This document shows, in pieces, positions 1-6,633 of a stretch of 9,978 nt of DNA. The stretch lies in the NCBI GenBank assembly GCA_015487645.1, contig WFPH01000026.1:1-9978 (forward strand), in the 5' to 3' direction. The notes under the pieces are model-generated. The model was given only the letters and a program-made list of their open reading frames with translations. It searched no databases and was not told where the DNA came from. The stretch is from Thermosulfurimonas sp. Lineage in GTDB: Bacteria > Desulfobacterota > Thermodesulfobacteria > Thermodesulfobacteriales > Thermodesulfobacteriaceae. The translations under genes were made by a program, and so were the position numbers. Positions within the stretch are counted from its first letter, which is position 1. Each line of letters opens with the position of its first letter.

Positions 1-70
1 CTCCAGGCCCGTAGATCTCCAAGTTCAATTTGCAAACCGGGCAACAAACCCCCAAAAATTCCGCCCCTCA
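1..70 (-). other. In-frame continuation of the HdrB-like frame past TGA (68-70)
   Basis: Reading the minus strand straight through TGA at 68-70 with no frame change gives GAEFLGVCCPVCKLNLE and then IYGPG at the window edge. The CPVCKLNLE segment matches the closing CxxC of the second CCG domain, with cysteine codons at 43-41 and 34-32. Aligned by memory to methanogen HdrB, the TGA falls about nine residues before that CxxC, at a position usually held by alanine just ahead of Gly-Ala/Val-Asp. It is not at a cluster cysteine. The continuation has no good start codon or ribosome site of its own. It therefore reads as the end of the same protein, and the rest lies outside the window. Confidence 0.7.
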
Positions 71-703
71 TCGCTTGCCCCCGTAAACCAGTCGCCCACA
101 GAGATCTTTGATAACCGGGGAATCCGTCCTGGGAAGATGCCCTCCGCAGCAATGATGCTTAAGGGGGTGGGCTATGACCTCAAACCCTGAAAGATCCAGC
201 AATTTTTCCATAAGACCGGGCTCAAGCCCAAAAGGTCGGGACAAAAAACAACCGTAAAAAGGGGCGATTCGGCTCCGGGGGGCTTTCCCTTTGACCTCGG
301 AGACCAGACGCGAAAGGGTTCCCTTCTCGCACAGAAATTCCAGAAGGTGAACCACCCTGACTTTACCCGGAGAATATTGCAACCCCTCTTCTTTGAGAAG
401 GGCGTTGGTCTGCCTCAAGGCTTCTCCGTTCTCTTGAAGTTCTTTTTCCGCCCGCTTGAGATTGTGATAACAGAGACTACAGGTGGTAATGAGCTTCCCC
501 TCTTTCACCAGAGCCAGGTTTCTGGCCGCCAGCAACCAACCCACTAGGGGCCGATAGCCCGCAATCTCCCTGGCTCCGCAACAATTCCAATCCTCAAGAG
601 GGGTAACTTCCAGATCAAGAGCCGAAAACAGGGCTTCCACGGCCTGGTGCAGATCCCGGGCCAGATGTTGCGAAGCACAACCAGGATAATAAAAAAGGTT
701 CAC
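68..703 (-). CDS. HdrB-like CCG-domain Fe-S protein, interrupted by an in-frame TGA
   Basis: This is a homologue of heterodisulfide reductase subunit B, a cytoplasmic protein that holds Fe-S clusters in cysteine-rich CCG domains and works with an HdrC partner in thiol/disulfide electron transfer. The first CCG domain is complete: C9, C41-C42 and the C75xxC78 pair. The second starts with C152 and C185-C186-G-G, but the frame ends at residue 211, before the closing CxxC. Family members are usually about 280-300 residues. The same frame continues past the TGA with CPVC and reads to the window edge (separate entry). The start is GTG at 703, overlapping the upstream gene's TGA as GTGA, with a GGGAGG ribosome site about 9 bases ahead, so the two genes are translationally coupled. 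The family call is strong. Whether the protein is truncated, read through or affected by a base error is open. Confidence 0.8.
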   Translation of the reverse strand: MNLFYYPGCASQHLARDLHQAVEALFSALDLEVTPLEDWNCCGAREIAGYRPLVGWLLAARNLALVKEGKLITTCSLCYHNLKRAEKELQENGEALRQTNALLKEEGLQYSPGKVRVVHLLEFLCEKGTLSRLVSEVKGKAPRSRIAPFYGCFLSRPFGLEPGLMEKLLDLSGFEVIAHPLKHHCCGGHLPRTDSPVIKDLCGRLVYGGKR

Positions 704-1518
704 CGGGATGGTCCTCCCGCCAGGCTTAGCATCTTACGGAAGATCCGAATATTCTTAAGGGCTTGCGGAGGAGAAACTTGCCTCCAGCCCCGGCCCTCCG
801 GAACCTTCAGCGAAAACTTTCTTTCCGCTCCCTCCTTCAGCAATCTTATCTGATAAGCATGGACCGCTCCGAAATCGAAACTCCGGCCCCTTTCCACCAA
901 GAGGTCCCAGAAAAGGCGACTCCACTCCTGAGCCGGAGAAATCCGCGGCCCCAGGCCCTCGTGGCTCTTTCGCCTCAAGAAGTTCAAAAAAGAAACCAGG
1001 GGGACCTCCTCTGGACACCGCTCTTCACAAAGATAACATCCGATACAGATCCAGGGGGTGTTAGTTTCAGTAGCCCTTTCAGGCCCCATCAGGTACATTT
1101 GCACCAGCCTCCATGGAGGGCTCTCCATCTCTTCATAGACCGGACATACCCCTCCACAGATACCACAGAGCGTACATCGTCTGAGGGCCTCCATATCCGA
1201 AAAAATTTCTTCCTCGGGAGGGCCACTCTCTTCTTCTCTTTCTTTTCCCAGGACCTCCCGAATCTCCTTAAGTCGCAAGCCCTTCTGCTTAAGCTCCAGG
1301 ATCTTGAATAGCCTTTCCAGAGTTGAAGGAGGATAGAAAAACTTAACCCCGCCCGAGGGTTGCCCCCGCCTCCGACCTTTGGGAATAAGCCCCAGCTGAA
1401 CGTAGTAAAGAAAAGTTCGTCGCGAAAAGCGATAGCCCTTCTTAGAGAGTTCCAATAGAATATCTTCGATAGAAAGCCATCCTTCCATCAAAAATGTTTT
1501 TAACAGAGAAAATTCCAT
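700..1518 (-). CDS. MerR-type HTH fused to HdrC-like 2x[4Fe-4S] domain
   Basis: The protein has 272 residues in three parts. Residues 12-92 look like a MerR-family winged helix: a helix-turn-helix ending in RTFLYYVQLGLIP (34-46), a Gly-rich basic wing (47-62), then a helix with LRLKEIREVLGKE. Residues 105-175 resemble HdrC, with two CxxCxxCxxxCP sites at C115/C118/C121/C125 and C158/C161/C164/C168, each suited to a [4Fe-4S] cluster. The remaining ~95 residues are helical and unassigned. HdrC normally has no DNA-binding head and passes electrons to HdrB, which is encoded next with a 4-base overlap. A redox-responsive regulator, or an HdrBC complex that reports its redox state to DNA, is inferred. 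The ATG at 1518 has no clear ribosome site; Met11 is a possible alternative start. Confidence 0.82.
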   Translation of the reverse strand: MEFSLLKTFLMEGWLSIEDILLELSKKGYRFSRRTFLYYVQLGLIPKGRRRGQPSGGVKFFYPPSTLERLFKILELKQKGLRLKEIREVLGKEREEESGPPEEEIFSDMEALRRCTLCGICGGVCPVYEEMESPPWRLVQMYLMGPERATETNTPWICIGCYLCEERCPEEVPLVSFLNFLRRKSHEGLGPRISPAQEWSRLFWDLLVERGRSFDFGAVHAYQIRLLKEGAERKFSLKVPEGRGWRQVSPPQALKNIRIFRKMLSLAGGPSR

Positions 1519-1553
1519 CTTGAAAGAGGTGCTGGTCTATATGAGCAATGTGA

Positions 1554-1585
1554 TTTAGATTTTAGATGGCCTAAGAATTTCTAAA
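1554..1585. promoter_or_regulatory. Possible operator between the divergent MerR-HdrC and larB operons
   Basis: The 89-base gap between the divergent starts (1518 and 1608) holds a direct repeat TTTAGAT-TTTAGAT (1554-1567) and an inverted copy TCTAAA (1580-1585). The second TTTAGA and TCTAAA form a 6-13-6 dyad. MerR-type regulators bind dyads placed between promoter elements, so this is a reasonable site for autoregulation by the adjacent fusion protein. No convincing -35/-10 pair could be placed in either direction, and the sequence is AT-rich, so chance is a real alternative. Confidence 0.3.
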
Positions 1586-1607
1586 GTAGACTGGGGAGGC
1601 TTGAACT

Positions 1608-2201
1608 ATGGGAGAAATCAAAAGCGCCCTTGAGATCGCGCTTGAGAAGGCCGAAAAGATCGGCAAGGCCTCGAAGGAAGAATTGCGGGCTCAGGAATGG
1701 AAAGAGAAAGGACAGAGGCTGGCGGCCCGTTTTTTGAGTGAAGAGGGAGATCTCGATCTGGCTGAAGAGATAGCCCGGCTTTCGCCGGAGGAAAAAGTAC
1801 CCGTACTCCGGGGCCTGGTAGAGGTCTTCCTCCGAAACATTGTCCTTCCAAGGGATGAATATGCCCTGAAAGAGATTCGCAAAGCCCTTTCCGGGCTGGA
1901 GACGGTCTTTTCGGCCTTTCCGGAAGTCAAAAATCTCACTCAGGAGATCGACCGCCTCCTTAGCCAGTATCTTAATCACCGGGAGGCCCTTTACCAGCAA
2001 CTCAAGCAGCAGTTTGAAGCTCAGGTATCCGGAGTGGAGGAGGCCCTGAGCAACCAGATGGGGGTAAAGGTCAAAGTAGACGTGGAAATGCAGCCCCAAT
2101 TCCAGGAAGAATGGCGCAAGGTGCGGGATCAACTCGATCCCCAGTATCAGAGACAGCTTGATTACCTCAAAGGGATCTTTGAAAAAGCCCTCGGGGCATG
2201 A
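1608..2201 (+). CDS. Helical cytoplasmic protein of unknown function
   Basis: The product has 197 residues, is strongly charged and almost wholly helical by eye, and has no signal peptide, membrane segment or cysteine. Residues 1-45 are Lys/Glu-rich. Residues 115-150 contain Gln-rich heptad-like stretches (LYQQLKQQFEAQVSGVEEAL) that could form a coiled coil. A short beta-like patch, VKVKVDVEMQPQF, follows near 153-165, and the C-terminus is again helical. It faintly resembles an unnamed family of Desulfobacterota proteins, possibly DUF6657, but this is from memory. The ATG has a strong GGGGAGG ribosome site about eight bases upstream (1593-1599). Its stop overlaps the larB start by 4 bases (ATGA), so it is co-translated with larB. 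No function can be assigned. Confidence 0.8.
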   Translation: MGEIKSALEIALEKAEKIGKASKEELRAQEWKEKGQRLAARFLSEEGDLDLAEEIARLSPEEKVPVLRGLVEVFLRNIVLPRDEYALKEIRKALSGLETVFSAFPEVKNLTQEIDRLLSQYLNHREALYQQLKQQFEAQVSGVEEALSNQMGVKVKVDVEMQPQFQEEWRKVRDQLDPQYQRQLDYLKGIFEKALGA

Positions 2202-2998
2202 CCAGAGAAAGATTGCGCGAGATCCTCAAGGCTCTGGCCGAGGGGCGTCTTACGGTCTCTGAGGCGGAAAGGTTTCTCGAGGGCCTGCCCTTTGAGGACC
2301 TAGGGAACGTCAAATTAGACCACCATCGAGCCCTAAGGAAACACTTTCCGGAGGTAATCTACGGGCCCGGAAAGACGGAAGAGGAACTGCTGAGCATTGT
2401 GGAAAGCTTCCTGGAAAAGGATCTTCCTCTCCTCATTACCCGGGTTTCTCCGGAAAGGGCCCGGAAGATCCGCCAAAAATTCCCGCAGCTGGAATACCAC
2501 GTACGGGCCCGCATCCTGGGGCGTTCTCCCTCCAGGCCGCGGGTGGGCAAGATCGCAGTCCTTTCGGCCGGCACGGCCGATCTTCCGGTGGCCGAGGAAG
2601 CCCGCGTGGCCGCGGAATACTTTGGTAATCGGGTAGAGACTATCTATGATGTGGGGGTGGCCGGGGTCCACCGGCTTTTGAGCGTACTCGAGCGCCTTGA
2701 ATCTGCCCGGGCCCTCATCGTGGTGGCCGGGATGGAAGGGGCGCTTCCGAGCGTGGTGGCCGGGATGGTAGACCGGCCGGTAATTGCGGTGCCCACCAGC
2801 GTGGGCTATGGGGCCAATTTCGGAGGCCTTGCTCCCCTCCTCACCATGCTCAATAGCTGCGCCTTGGGGGTAGCGGTGGTAAATATTGACAACGGGGTTG
2901 GAGCAGCCTATTTTGCAAGTATAATTAATCAAATGTCTCAAAAAAAAGAACAAACGGAGCAAACTCATGGCCAAACGGGGACGCAAGCGCAAGGATAG
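2198..2998 (+). CDS. larB: LarB, nicotinic acid adenine dinucleotide carboxylase/hydrolase for the nickel-pincer cofactor
   Basis: LarB carboxylates the pyridinium ring of NaAD and hydrolyses its phosphoanhydride, giving the P2CMN precursor that LarE and LarC turn into the nickel-pincer nucleotide used by LarA-type racemases. The 266-residue product has the usual helical N-terminus with LGNVKLDHHR (35-44) and a PurE-like core: VLSAGTADLP (121-130), YDVGVAGVHRLL (150-161), VAGMEGALPSVVAG (176-189) and PTSVGYGANFGG (199-210). In NSCALGVAVVNIDNG, C211 aligns with the family's catalytic cysteine. The start overlaps the upstream stop as ATGA. The last ~20 residues are a Gln/Thr-rich tail encoded after an A8 run (2940-2947) and overlapping the next gene by 32 bases. 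This tail looks non-conserved. larA, larC and larE are not in the window. Confidence 0.93.
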   Translation: MTRERLREILKALAEGRLTVSEAERFLEGLPFEDLGNVKLDHHRALRKHFPEVIYGPGKTEEELLSIVESFLEKDLPLLITRVSPERARKIRQKFPQLEYHVRARILGRSPSRPRVGKIAVLSAGTADLPVAEEARVAAEYFGNRVETIYDVGVAGVHRLLSVLERLESARALIVVAGMEGALPSVVAGMVDRPVIAVPTSVGYGANFGGLAPLLTMLNSCALGVAVVNIDNGVGAAYFASIINQMSQKKEQTEQTHGQTGTQAQG

Positions 2999-3515
2999 CC
3001 CTGAAGGCATGTTGCTCGAGATGCTCGAGGTGGTGGACCATGAGGGGAACACCATGGGACTTCTCCCTCGGGGCCAGATCCACGAACAGAAGCTCTTTCA
3101 CAAGGCCGTACACGTCATGATCTTCAATCCGGAAGGTCAGCTATACCTTCAGAAACGTTCCCGTCTCAAAGATGAGAATCCCGGAAAGTGGGATTCCTCG
3201 GCCTCCGGACACGTCTCTCCCGGAGAACCCTACCCCGTAGCCGCCCGGCGTGAACTCAAAGAAGAGCTCGGGTTGCTCTGCGGACTCAAAGAGATTGGTC
3301 GGCTTCCGGCTTCACCGGAAACCGGATACGAATTTGTAGTCCTTTTCAAGGGAACTACCAGAAAGACCCCCCGTCCCAATCCCCTGGAGATCGAAGAGGG
3401 CCGCTTCGTCACTCCCGAGGAACTGGAGCACTGGCTCACTGAAAAACCCGAGGACTTCACTCCCACCTTCCGCCTTTTGTGGGACCAGTATCGCCGTAAG
3501 CTTCTTTCAAAGTAG
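2967..3515 (+). CDS. Nudix hydrolase, IPP-isomerase-like/YfcD type
   Basis: Nudix enzymes hydrolyse nucleoside diphosphates linked to another group, or related pyrophosphates, using divalent metal held by the Nudix helix. The complete box GX5EX7REUXEEXGU is at residues 81-103: G81, E87, R95-E96, E99-E100 and G102. Residues 18-55 (LEVVDHEGN, FHKAVHVMIFN) and KWDSSASGHV follow the YfcD/IPP-isomerase-like layout, and 182 residues is normal for that group. The real substrate cannot be read from sequence. The first nine residues are strongly basic (KRGRKRK). The ATG at 2967 has GGAG six bases ahead, inside the 3' end of larB, so translation is probably coupled. The stop overlaps the convergent activator gene by 9 bases. 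Confidence 0.9.
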   Translation: MAKRGRKRKDSPEGMLLEMLEVVDHEGNTMGLLPRGQIHEQKLFHKAVHVMIFNPEGQLYLQKRSRLKDENPGKWDSSASGHVSPGEPYPVAARRELKEELGLLCGLKEIGRLPASPETGYEFVVLFKGTTRKTPRPNPLEIEEGRFVTPEELEHWLTEKPEDFTPTFRLLWDQYRRKLLSK

Positions 3516-4877
3516 ACCGTATTTTTCCAGTTTATAGCGTAGGACCCTTTCCGAAATTCCGAGAAGCTCGGCGGCCCGGGTCTTCACCCCTCCGCTTATC
3601 CGTAGGGCTTCGGACAGGCGCTTCCTTTCAAGAAGCTCTACGGCCTCTGGTAAAGGTCGCTTGAAGAGTTGATCCAAGAGATCTCCTCTTTCCTGCGGAA
3701 AGAAGGCTAGGTCCTTTTCGGTTATCAGTGGCCCTTCAGCCAAAATAACGGCCCTTTCCACCGCATTTTGAAGTTCCCGCACATTTCCCGGAAAATCGTA
3801 GGTCAGTAAAAGCTCAAGAGCCCCCCTGGAAAAATCCTTCAGGGGTTTGCCATACTTGCGGGTGTATTTCTTCAGAAAAAAACGGGCCAGAGGAAGAATG
3901 TCTTCCCTTCTTTCCCGAAGGGGTGGAATGTGAACGGTAATCACAGCCAGACGCCAGAAAAGATCCTCCCGGAAAGAACCCTCTCTGACCATGGCTGAAA
4001 GATCCCGGTTGGTGGCGGCAATCACCCGGGCTTCGGTGCGCAGTTCCTGTCGACCGCCCACTCGTCGGAAGGTCCCGTCCTGAAGAACCCGAAGGAGCTT
4101 GGCCTGGAGGGAAAGAGGTAGTTCCCCGATCTCATCAAGGAATATGGTCCCCTGGCCGGCCTCCTCAAAAAGGCCCGGTTTGGTTCGATCCGCCCCGGTA
4201 AAGGCCCCCTTCTCGTGCCCGAAAAGCTCGGATTCAAGCAACCCTTCCGGAATAGCGGCACAGTTGATCTTGAGGAAAGGCTTCTCCCTGCGGGGACTCA
4301 GGCGGTGAATCAGCCCGGCCAGGACCTCCTTGCCGGTACCGGACTCCCCGGTTAAAAGCACGGTGGCCTCCGTAGGAGCCACCCGGACACAGAGCCTCAG
4401 GATCTCTTTCATGGCCGGACTTTCGGCTACGATTTCCTCGGCCTCGGGCAGGGCCAACTCTGCTAGCTTTTTCCGGAGTGAGGCCACTTCCCGCCGGAGG
4501 CTGAGCTCCGAGAGAGCCCGCTCAAGAATCAAGACCAGTTCCTCAAGGTTCACGGGTTTGGTGAGATAGTGATAGGCTCCCAGCTTCATGGCCTCCACGG
4601 CCCGCTCCACCGTGGCAAAAGCCGTGAGCATCACGATGGCCGTAAGGGGGCTCTTCTCCCGGATCTTGGGGATGAGTTTGAGGCCGTCTTCGTCCGGGAG
4701 CCGCCAGTCAAGGAGCACGATCTCGGGAAGACTCCTTCCCAGGATCCCGAGCCCTTCGGCCCCACTTCCAGCCTCCAGCACCCGAAAGCCCCGTTTTTTG
4801 AGATACGCGCCGAGGATCTTCCTCTGGGCCTCCTCGTCCTCAATTATGAGGACCGCGGGAGTTTGATCTCGAAGCAT
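3507..4877 (-). CDS. NtrC-family sigma54-dependent response regulator
   Basis: This cytoplasmic activator takes a phosphate from a histidine kinase, oligomerises and uses ATP to open sigma54 promoters. The receiver domain (8-120) has the acidic pair E13-D14, phospho-acceptor D57, T85 and K107. The AAA+ domain (about 148-375) has Walker A GESGTGKE (177-184), the sigma54-contacting loop GAFTGA (224-229), Walker B FLDE (246-249) and FREDLFWRL (302-310). The C-terminal Fis-type helix-turn-helix is at about 410-453 (TRAAELLGISERVLRYKL). All key residues are intact and 456 residues is the usual length. The start overlaps the kinase gene by 34 bases, indicating a cognate pair. Layout resembles ZraR/AtoC. 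Likely targets are the two sigma54 promoters at 6458-6473 and 6618-6633. Confidence 0.95.
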   Translation of the reverse strand: MLRDQTPAVLIIEDEEAQRKILGAYLKKRGFRVLEAGSGAEGLGILGRSLPEIVLLDWRLPDEDGLKLIPKIREKSPLTAIVMLTAFATVERAVEAMKLGAYHYLTKPVNLEELVLILERALSELSLRREVASLRKKLAELALPEAEEIVAESPAMKEILRLCVRVAPTEATVLLTGESGTGKEVLAGLIHRLSPRREKPFLKINCAAIPEGLLESELFGHEKGAFTGADRTKPGLFEEAGQGTIFLDEIGELPLSLQAKLLRVLQDGTFRRVGGRQELRTEARVIAATNRDLSAMVREGSFREDLFWRLAVITVHIPPLRERREDILPLARFFLKKYTRKYGKPLKDFSRGALELLLTYDFPGNVRELQNAVERAVILAEGPLITEKDLAFFPQERGDLLDQLFKRPLPEAVELLERKRLSEALRISGGVKTRAAELLGISERVLRYKLEKYGLL

Positions 4878-6070
4878 ACCTCATCCCCACCACTTTTAAG
4901 GATAACCTGGCCCCCGTGAGCCTCGGCCACCTGTTTTACAATATAAAGTCCCAGTCCGAAACCATCTTCTTTGGTGGTGAAAAAGGGCTCAAAGACCCGG
5001 GTTCGCAGCTCCTCCGGAATGGTGGTCCCGGAGTTGCAGACCTCAAAACAGACCTCTTTTCCTCTTGGGAAGACCGAAAGTCGAATCTCATGGCCCTCCG
5101 GGGCTTCGAGGGCGTTGGAGAGCAGATTCGCCAGGGCTCGATAGAGCCACCGACGGTCAGCCAGGAGACTTCCGGTCCCCTTTACCGAAACCTCAAACCG
5201 CAACCCTTTGGCCTCGGCCTTTGGACGGAAACGGGCCTCAAGTTCGCTCACCAGATCCGAGATCTCCAGAGGTTCGAGGCGAATCTCAAAGCCTCGCGAA
5301 AGGTGGAGAAGCTCTCCCGTAAGCTCGCTAAGCCTCTGGATTTCCTTCTCCAGAATCGGCCGATACTCCTGAGCGGCTTCCGGATCTTCAAAAAGATACT
5401 GAAGCCCCATGGAAAGGGTATGCAGTGGGTTACGGATCTCGTGGGCAATCATAGCCGAAAGCCGTCCCATGGCGGCCAGTTTTTCCGAAGAAAGGAGCCT
5501 TCGGGAAAGAGCCTCACGTTCCCGCTCAAGCCTTCGGGCATAAAGATAGCTCAGGGAAAGAAGGATAAGACCTCCTAAAAAGACCAGCCCTCCGTAAATC
5601 AAGGCCTCGGAAAAAAGCATATTTTTAAAGGAAGCATCAAAGCCCACGATAAGGCCGAAGGTGCGCCCCGGGGAAAGCTCGCTTTTCCGGCAGAGAAAAA
5701 AGATAGAGCCTCTCTCATAACCCCGCACACAGCGAGAAAAATCCGGAAGGGGAAGCCCGTCCTCGGGGAAGGTATCAAGCAGTACCCGGCCCCCCTCTGT
5801 AACCCGCACTCCGTAAAGTCCGGGGTCGCTCTGAAGCTCATCGGAAAGCCAGGCGAGATCCCGGAGGAAAGGGGGAGGCTTATCCAGCACGCGCAGAAGT
5901 TCAAGGTATCCGGAAAGGCGTCCCTCAATGAGGCCCAGAGCCCTTTCGGCCTCAAAGCGTTGGTGAAGGGAAAGGGTGCGGTAAAGAATGAAAAGCTCAA
6001 GAAAGAAGGTGGCCCCGAAAAGGAGGACCCCGAAAAGATAAAAAAGCCGAAACCTCGGACCTACCACCAT
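4844..6070 (-). CDS. Membrane sensor histidine kinase paired with the NtrC-type regulator
   Basis: The 408-residue kinase has an N-terminal membrane segment (about 9-30), an external domain of ~120 residues (31-151), a second membrane segment (about 152-178), a HisKA domain with phospho-acceptor H210 in MIAHEIRNP, and a HATPase domain. N-box residues N315 and N319 (RALANLLSNALEA), EPFFTTK (361-367) and GFGLGLYIVKQ (370-380) are present. The G1 box is atypical: NSGTTIP (346-352) instead of the usual D/NxGxGIP. The sensing domain contains C114 and C127, thirteen residues apart, which could form a disulfide or bind metal. No PAS or HAMP domain was recognised. It lies between the exported OB-fold-like gene (10-base overlap) and the regulator (34-base overlap). 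By layout it is ZraS-like. The ligand is unknown. Confidence 0.93.
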   Translation of the reverse strand: MVVGPRFRLFYLFGVLLFGATFFLELFILYRTLSLHQRFEAERALGLIEGRLSGYLELLRVLDKPPPFLRDLAWLSDELQSDPGLYGVRVTEGGRVLLDTFPEDGLPLPDFSRCVRGYERGSIFFLCRKSELSPGRTFGLIVGFDASFKNMLFSEALIYGGLVFLGGLILLSLSYLYARRLEREREALSRRLLSSEKLAAMGRLSAMIAHEIRNPLHTLSMGLQYLFEDPEAAQEYRPILEKEIQRLSELTGELLHLSRGFEIRLEPLEISDLVSELEARFRPKAEAKGLRFEVSVKGTGSLLADRRWLYRALANLLSNALEAPEGHEIRLSVFPRGKEVCFEVCNSGTTIPEELRTRVFEPFFTTKEDGFGLGLYIVKQVAEAHGGQVILKSGGDEVCFEIKLPRSS

Positions 6071-6447
6071 CTTCGGAACTTATAGCCTCTCTTCATCCAG
6101 GGTCTATTCCAGAGGGGGCGTCCTCTTTCATCTCGCAATCGCAGCTCCTTTCCCCTGAAACGGATCACCTCCGGAAGGAAGATCTCCCCGCAGAGCCAGC
6201 CCTGAAGGAACACCCGCTCCCCGGGACGCAGCGCAAGCTTCCTCTTTCCCCAGAAGCGGTAAGGTCCGAGGCGCACATAGAGGGTCTCCCCGCGCCGGGT
6301 CTCCACCACAAGAAGCGGTGGCCGCCACTCAAGGACCTTCCCCTCTACGGAAAGCCTTTTCCGCCCGCAACACCCCTCCCAGGAAAGTCCCGGAACGGAA
6401 AGGAACATCCAGAAGATAAAGAAAATCACTAACTTCTTTCGCATCAT
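6061..6447 (-). CDS. Small exported OB-fold-like protein heading the kinase-regulator operon
   Basis: The open frame extends upstream to 6732, but the upstream part is low-complexity and covers the divergent promoter region. The start chosen here is the ATG-ATG pair at 6447, which gives 128 residues with a basic end (MMRKK), a hydrophobic stretch (6-21) and a probable signal-peptide cleavage near residue 22. The mature part is beta-rich (VEGKVLEW, LLVVETRRGETLYVRLGP, PGERVFLQGW) and ends with LRLRDERGRPLWNRPW, a pattern seen in small OB-fold-like envelope proteins of related bacteria. Cysteines C26-C27 lie directly after the signal region and C86 is in the core. No Shine-Dalgarno site precedes the start. 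It overlaps the kinase by 10 bases, so it may modulate sensing or belong to the response. Function is unknown. Confidence 0.75.
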   Translation of the reverse strand: MMRKKLVIFFIFWMFLSVPGLSWEGCCGRKRLSVEGKVLEWRPPLLVVETRRGETLYVRLGPYRFWGKRKLALRPGERVFLQGWLCGEIFLPEVIRFRGKELRLRDERGRPLWNRPWMKRGYKFRRWW

Positions 6448-6457
6448 CTTTATTTTA

Positions 6458-6473
6458 TGCACGATCCGTGCCC
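6458..6473 (-). promoter_or_regulatory. Sigma54 (-24/-12) promoter for the exported protein-kinase-regulator operon
   Basis: The minus strand reads GGGCACGGATCGTGCA. Compared with consensus TGGCACGNNNNTTGCW it keeps GGCACG, the GC of the -12 element and the exact GG-N10-GC spacing, with mismatches only at the first T and one T of TTGC. It directly precedes the operon that encodes a sigma54 activator. The predicted transcription start, about 12 bases past the GC, falls near 6447, at the first ATG of the downstream gene. The element also forms the dyad GCACG-ATC-CGTGC (6459-6471). Confidence 0.6.
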
Positions 6474-6512
6474 GGTACGAAAGTCCTAAAATCAGGCCCC
6501 CGAGGGATTCCT

Positions 6513-6551
6513 TTCGACAAAATCGTCGAAGTCTACGAAAAAATTGTCGGA
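6513..6551. promoter_or_regulatory. Paired dyads, candidate enhancer sites for the NtrC-type activator
   Basis: A perfect inverted repeat TTCGAC-AAAATC-GTCGAA occupies 6513-6530. A weaker, related one, TACGA-N8-TCGGA with one mismatched pair, occupies 6534-6551. Their centres (6521.5 and 6542.5) are 21 bases apart, two helical turns, as expected for cooperative binding by NtrC-type dimers. They lie about 100-120 bases upstream of the predicted start of the plus-strand operon and 75-95 bases upstream of the minus-strand operon, which suits enhancers shared by both. A weaker dyad with the same AAAATC centre, CCT-AAAATC-AGG, is at 6485-6496. Binding by the encoded regulator is inferred. Confidence 0.5.
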
Positions 6552-6617
6552 AGGACGGGCCGGAGGAAAAGATCGAGAAAGTCAGGGAATCTTTGTCTTT
6601 CAAAGGGTAAAGGCTTC

Positions 6618-6633
6618 TGGCACGATCCTTGTA
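6618..6633 (+). promoter_or_regulatory. Sigma54 (-24/-12) promoter for the three-gene envelope operon
   Basis: The plus strand reads TGGCACGATCCTTGTA. It matches TGGCACGNNNNTTGCW everywhere except that the -12 GC is GT, and GG-N10-G spacing is exact. The predicted start of transcription is near 6643, which leaves a leader of about 25 bases containing the AAAGGAGGTGA ribosome site (6653-6663) before the ATG at 6668. It shares the GGCACG core with the divergent promoter at 6458-6473. Confidence 0.65.

Noticed and set aside
39..70. Firm call of a selenocysteine codon with SECIS element
   Set aside because: The codon aligns with a non-cysteine position and the hairpin has wobble pairs, a bulge and a large loop, so it was kept only as one of several explanations.
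763..1311. 182-codon plus-strand frame opposite the MerR-HdrC gene
   Set aside because: The opposite strand has two perfect ferredoxin motifs and a MerR head. This frame has no ribosome site and a low-complexity composition.
2333..3055. Long (240-codon) minus-strand open frame opposite larB
   Set aside because: It lies antisense to a well-recognised larB and Nudix start. Its translation is rich in Arg/His/Gly/Pro with no motif, as expected of a shadow frame in GC-rich DNA.
4916..5578. 220-codon plus-strand frame opposite the histidine kinase
   Set aside because: The kinase motifs on the other strand are intact. The plus-strand translation has no recognisable domain.
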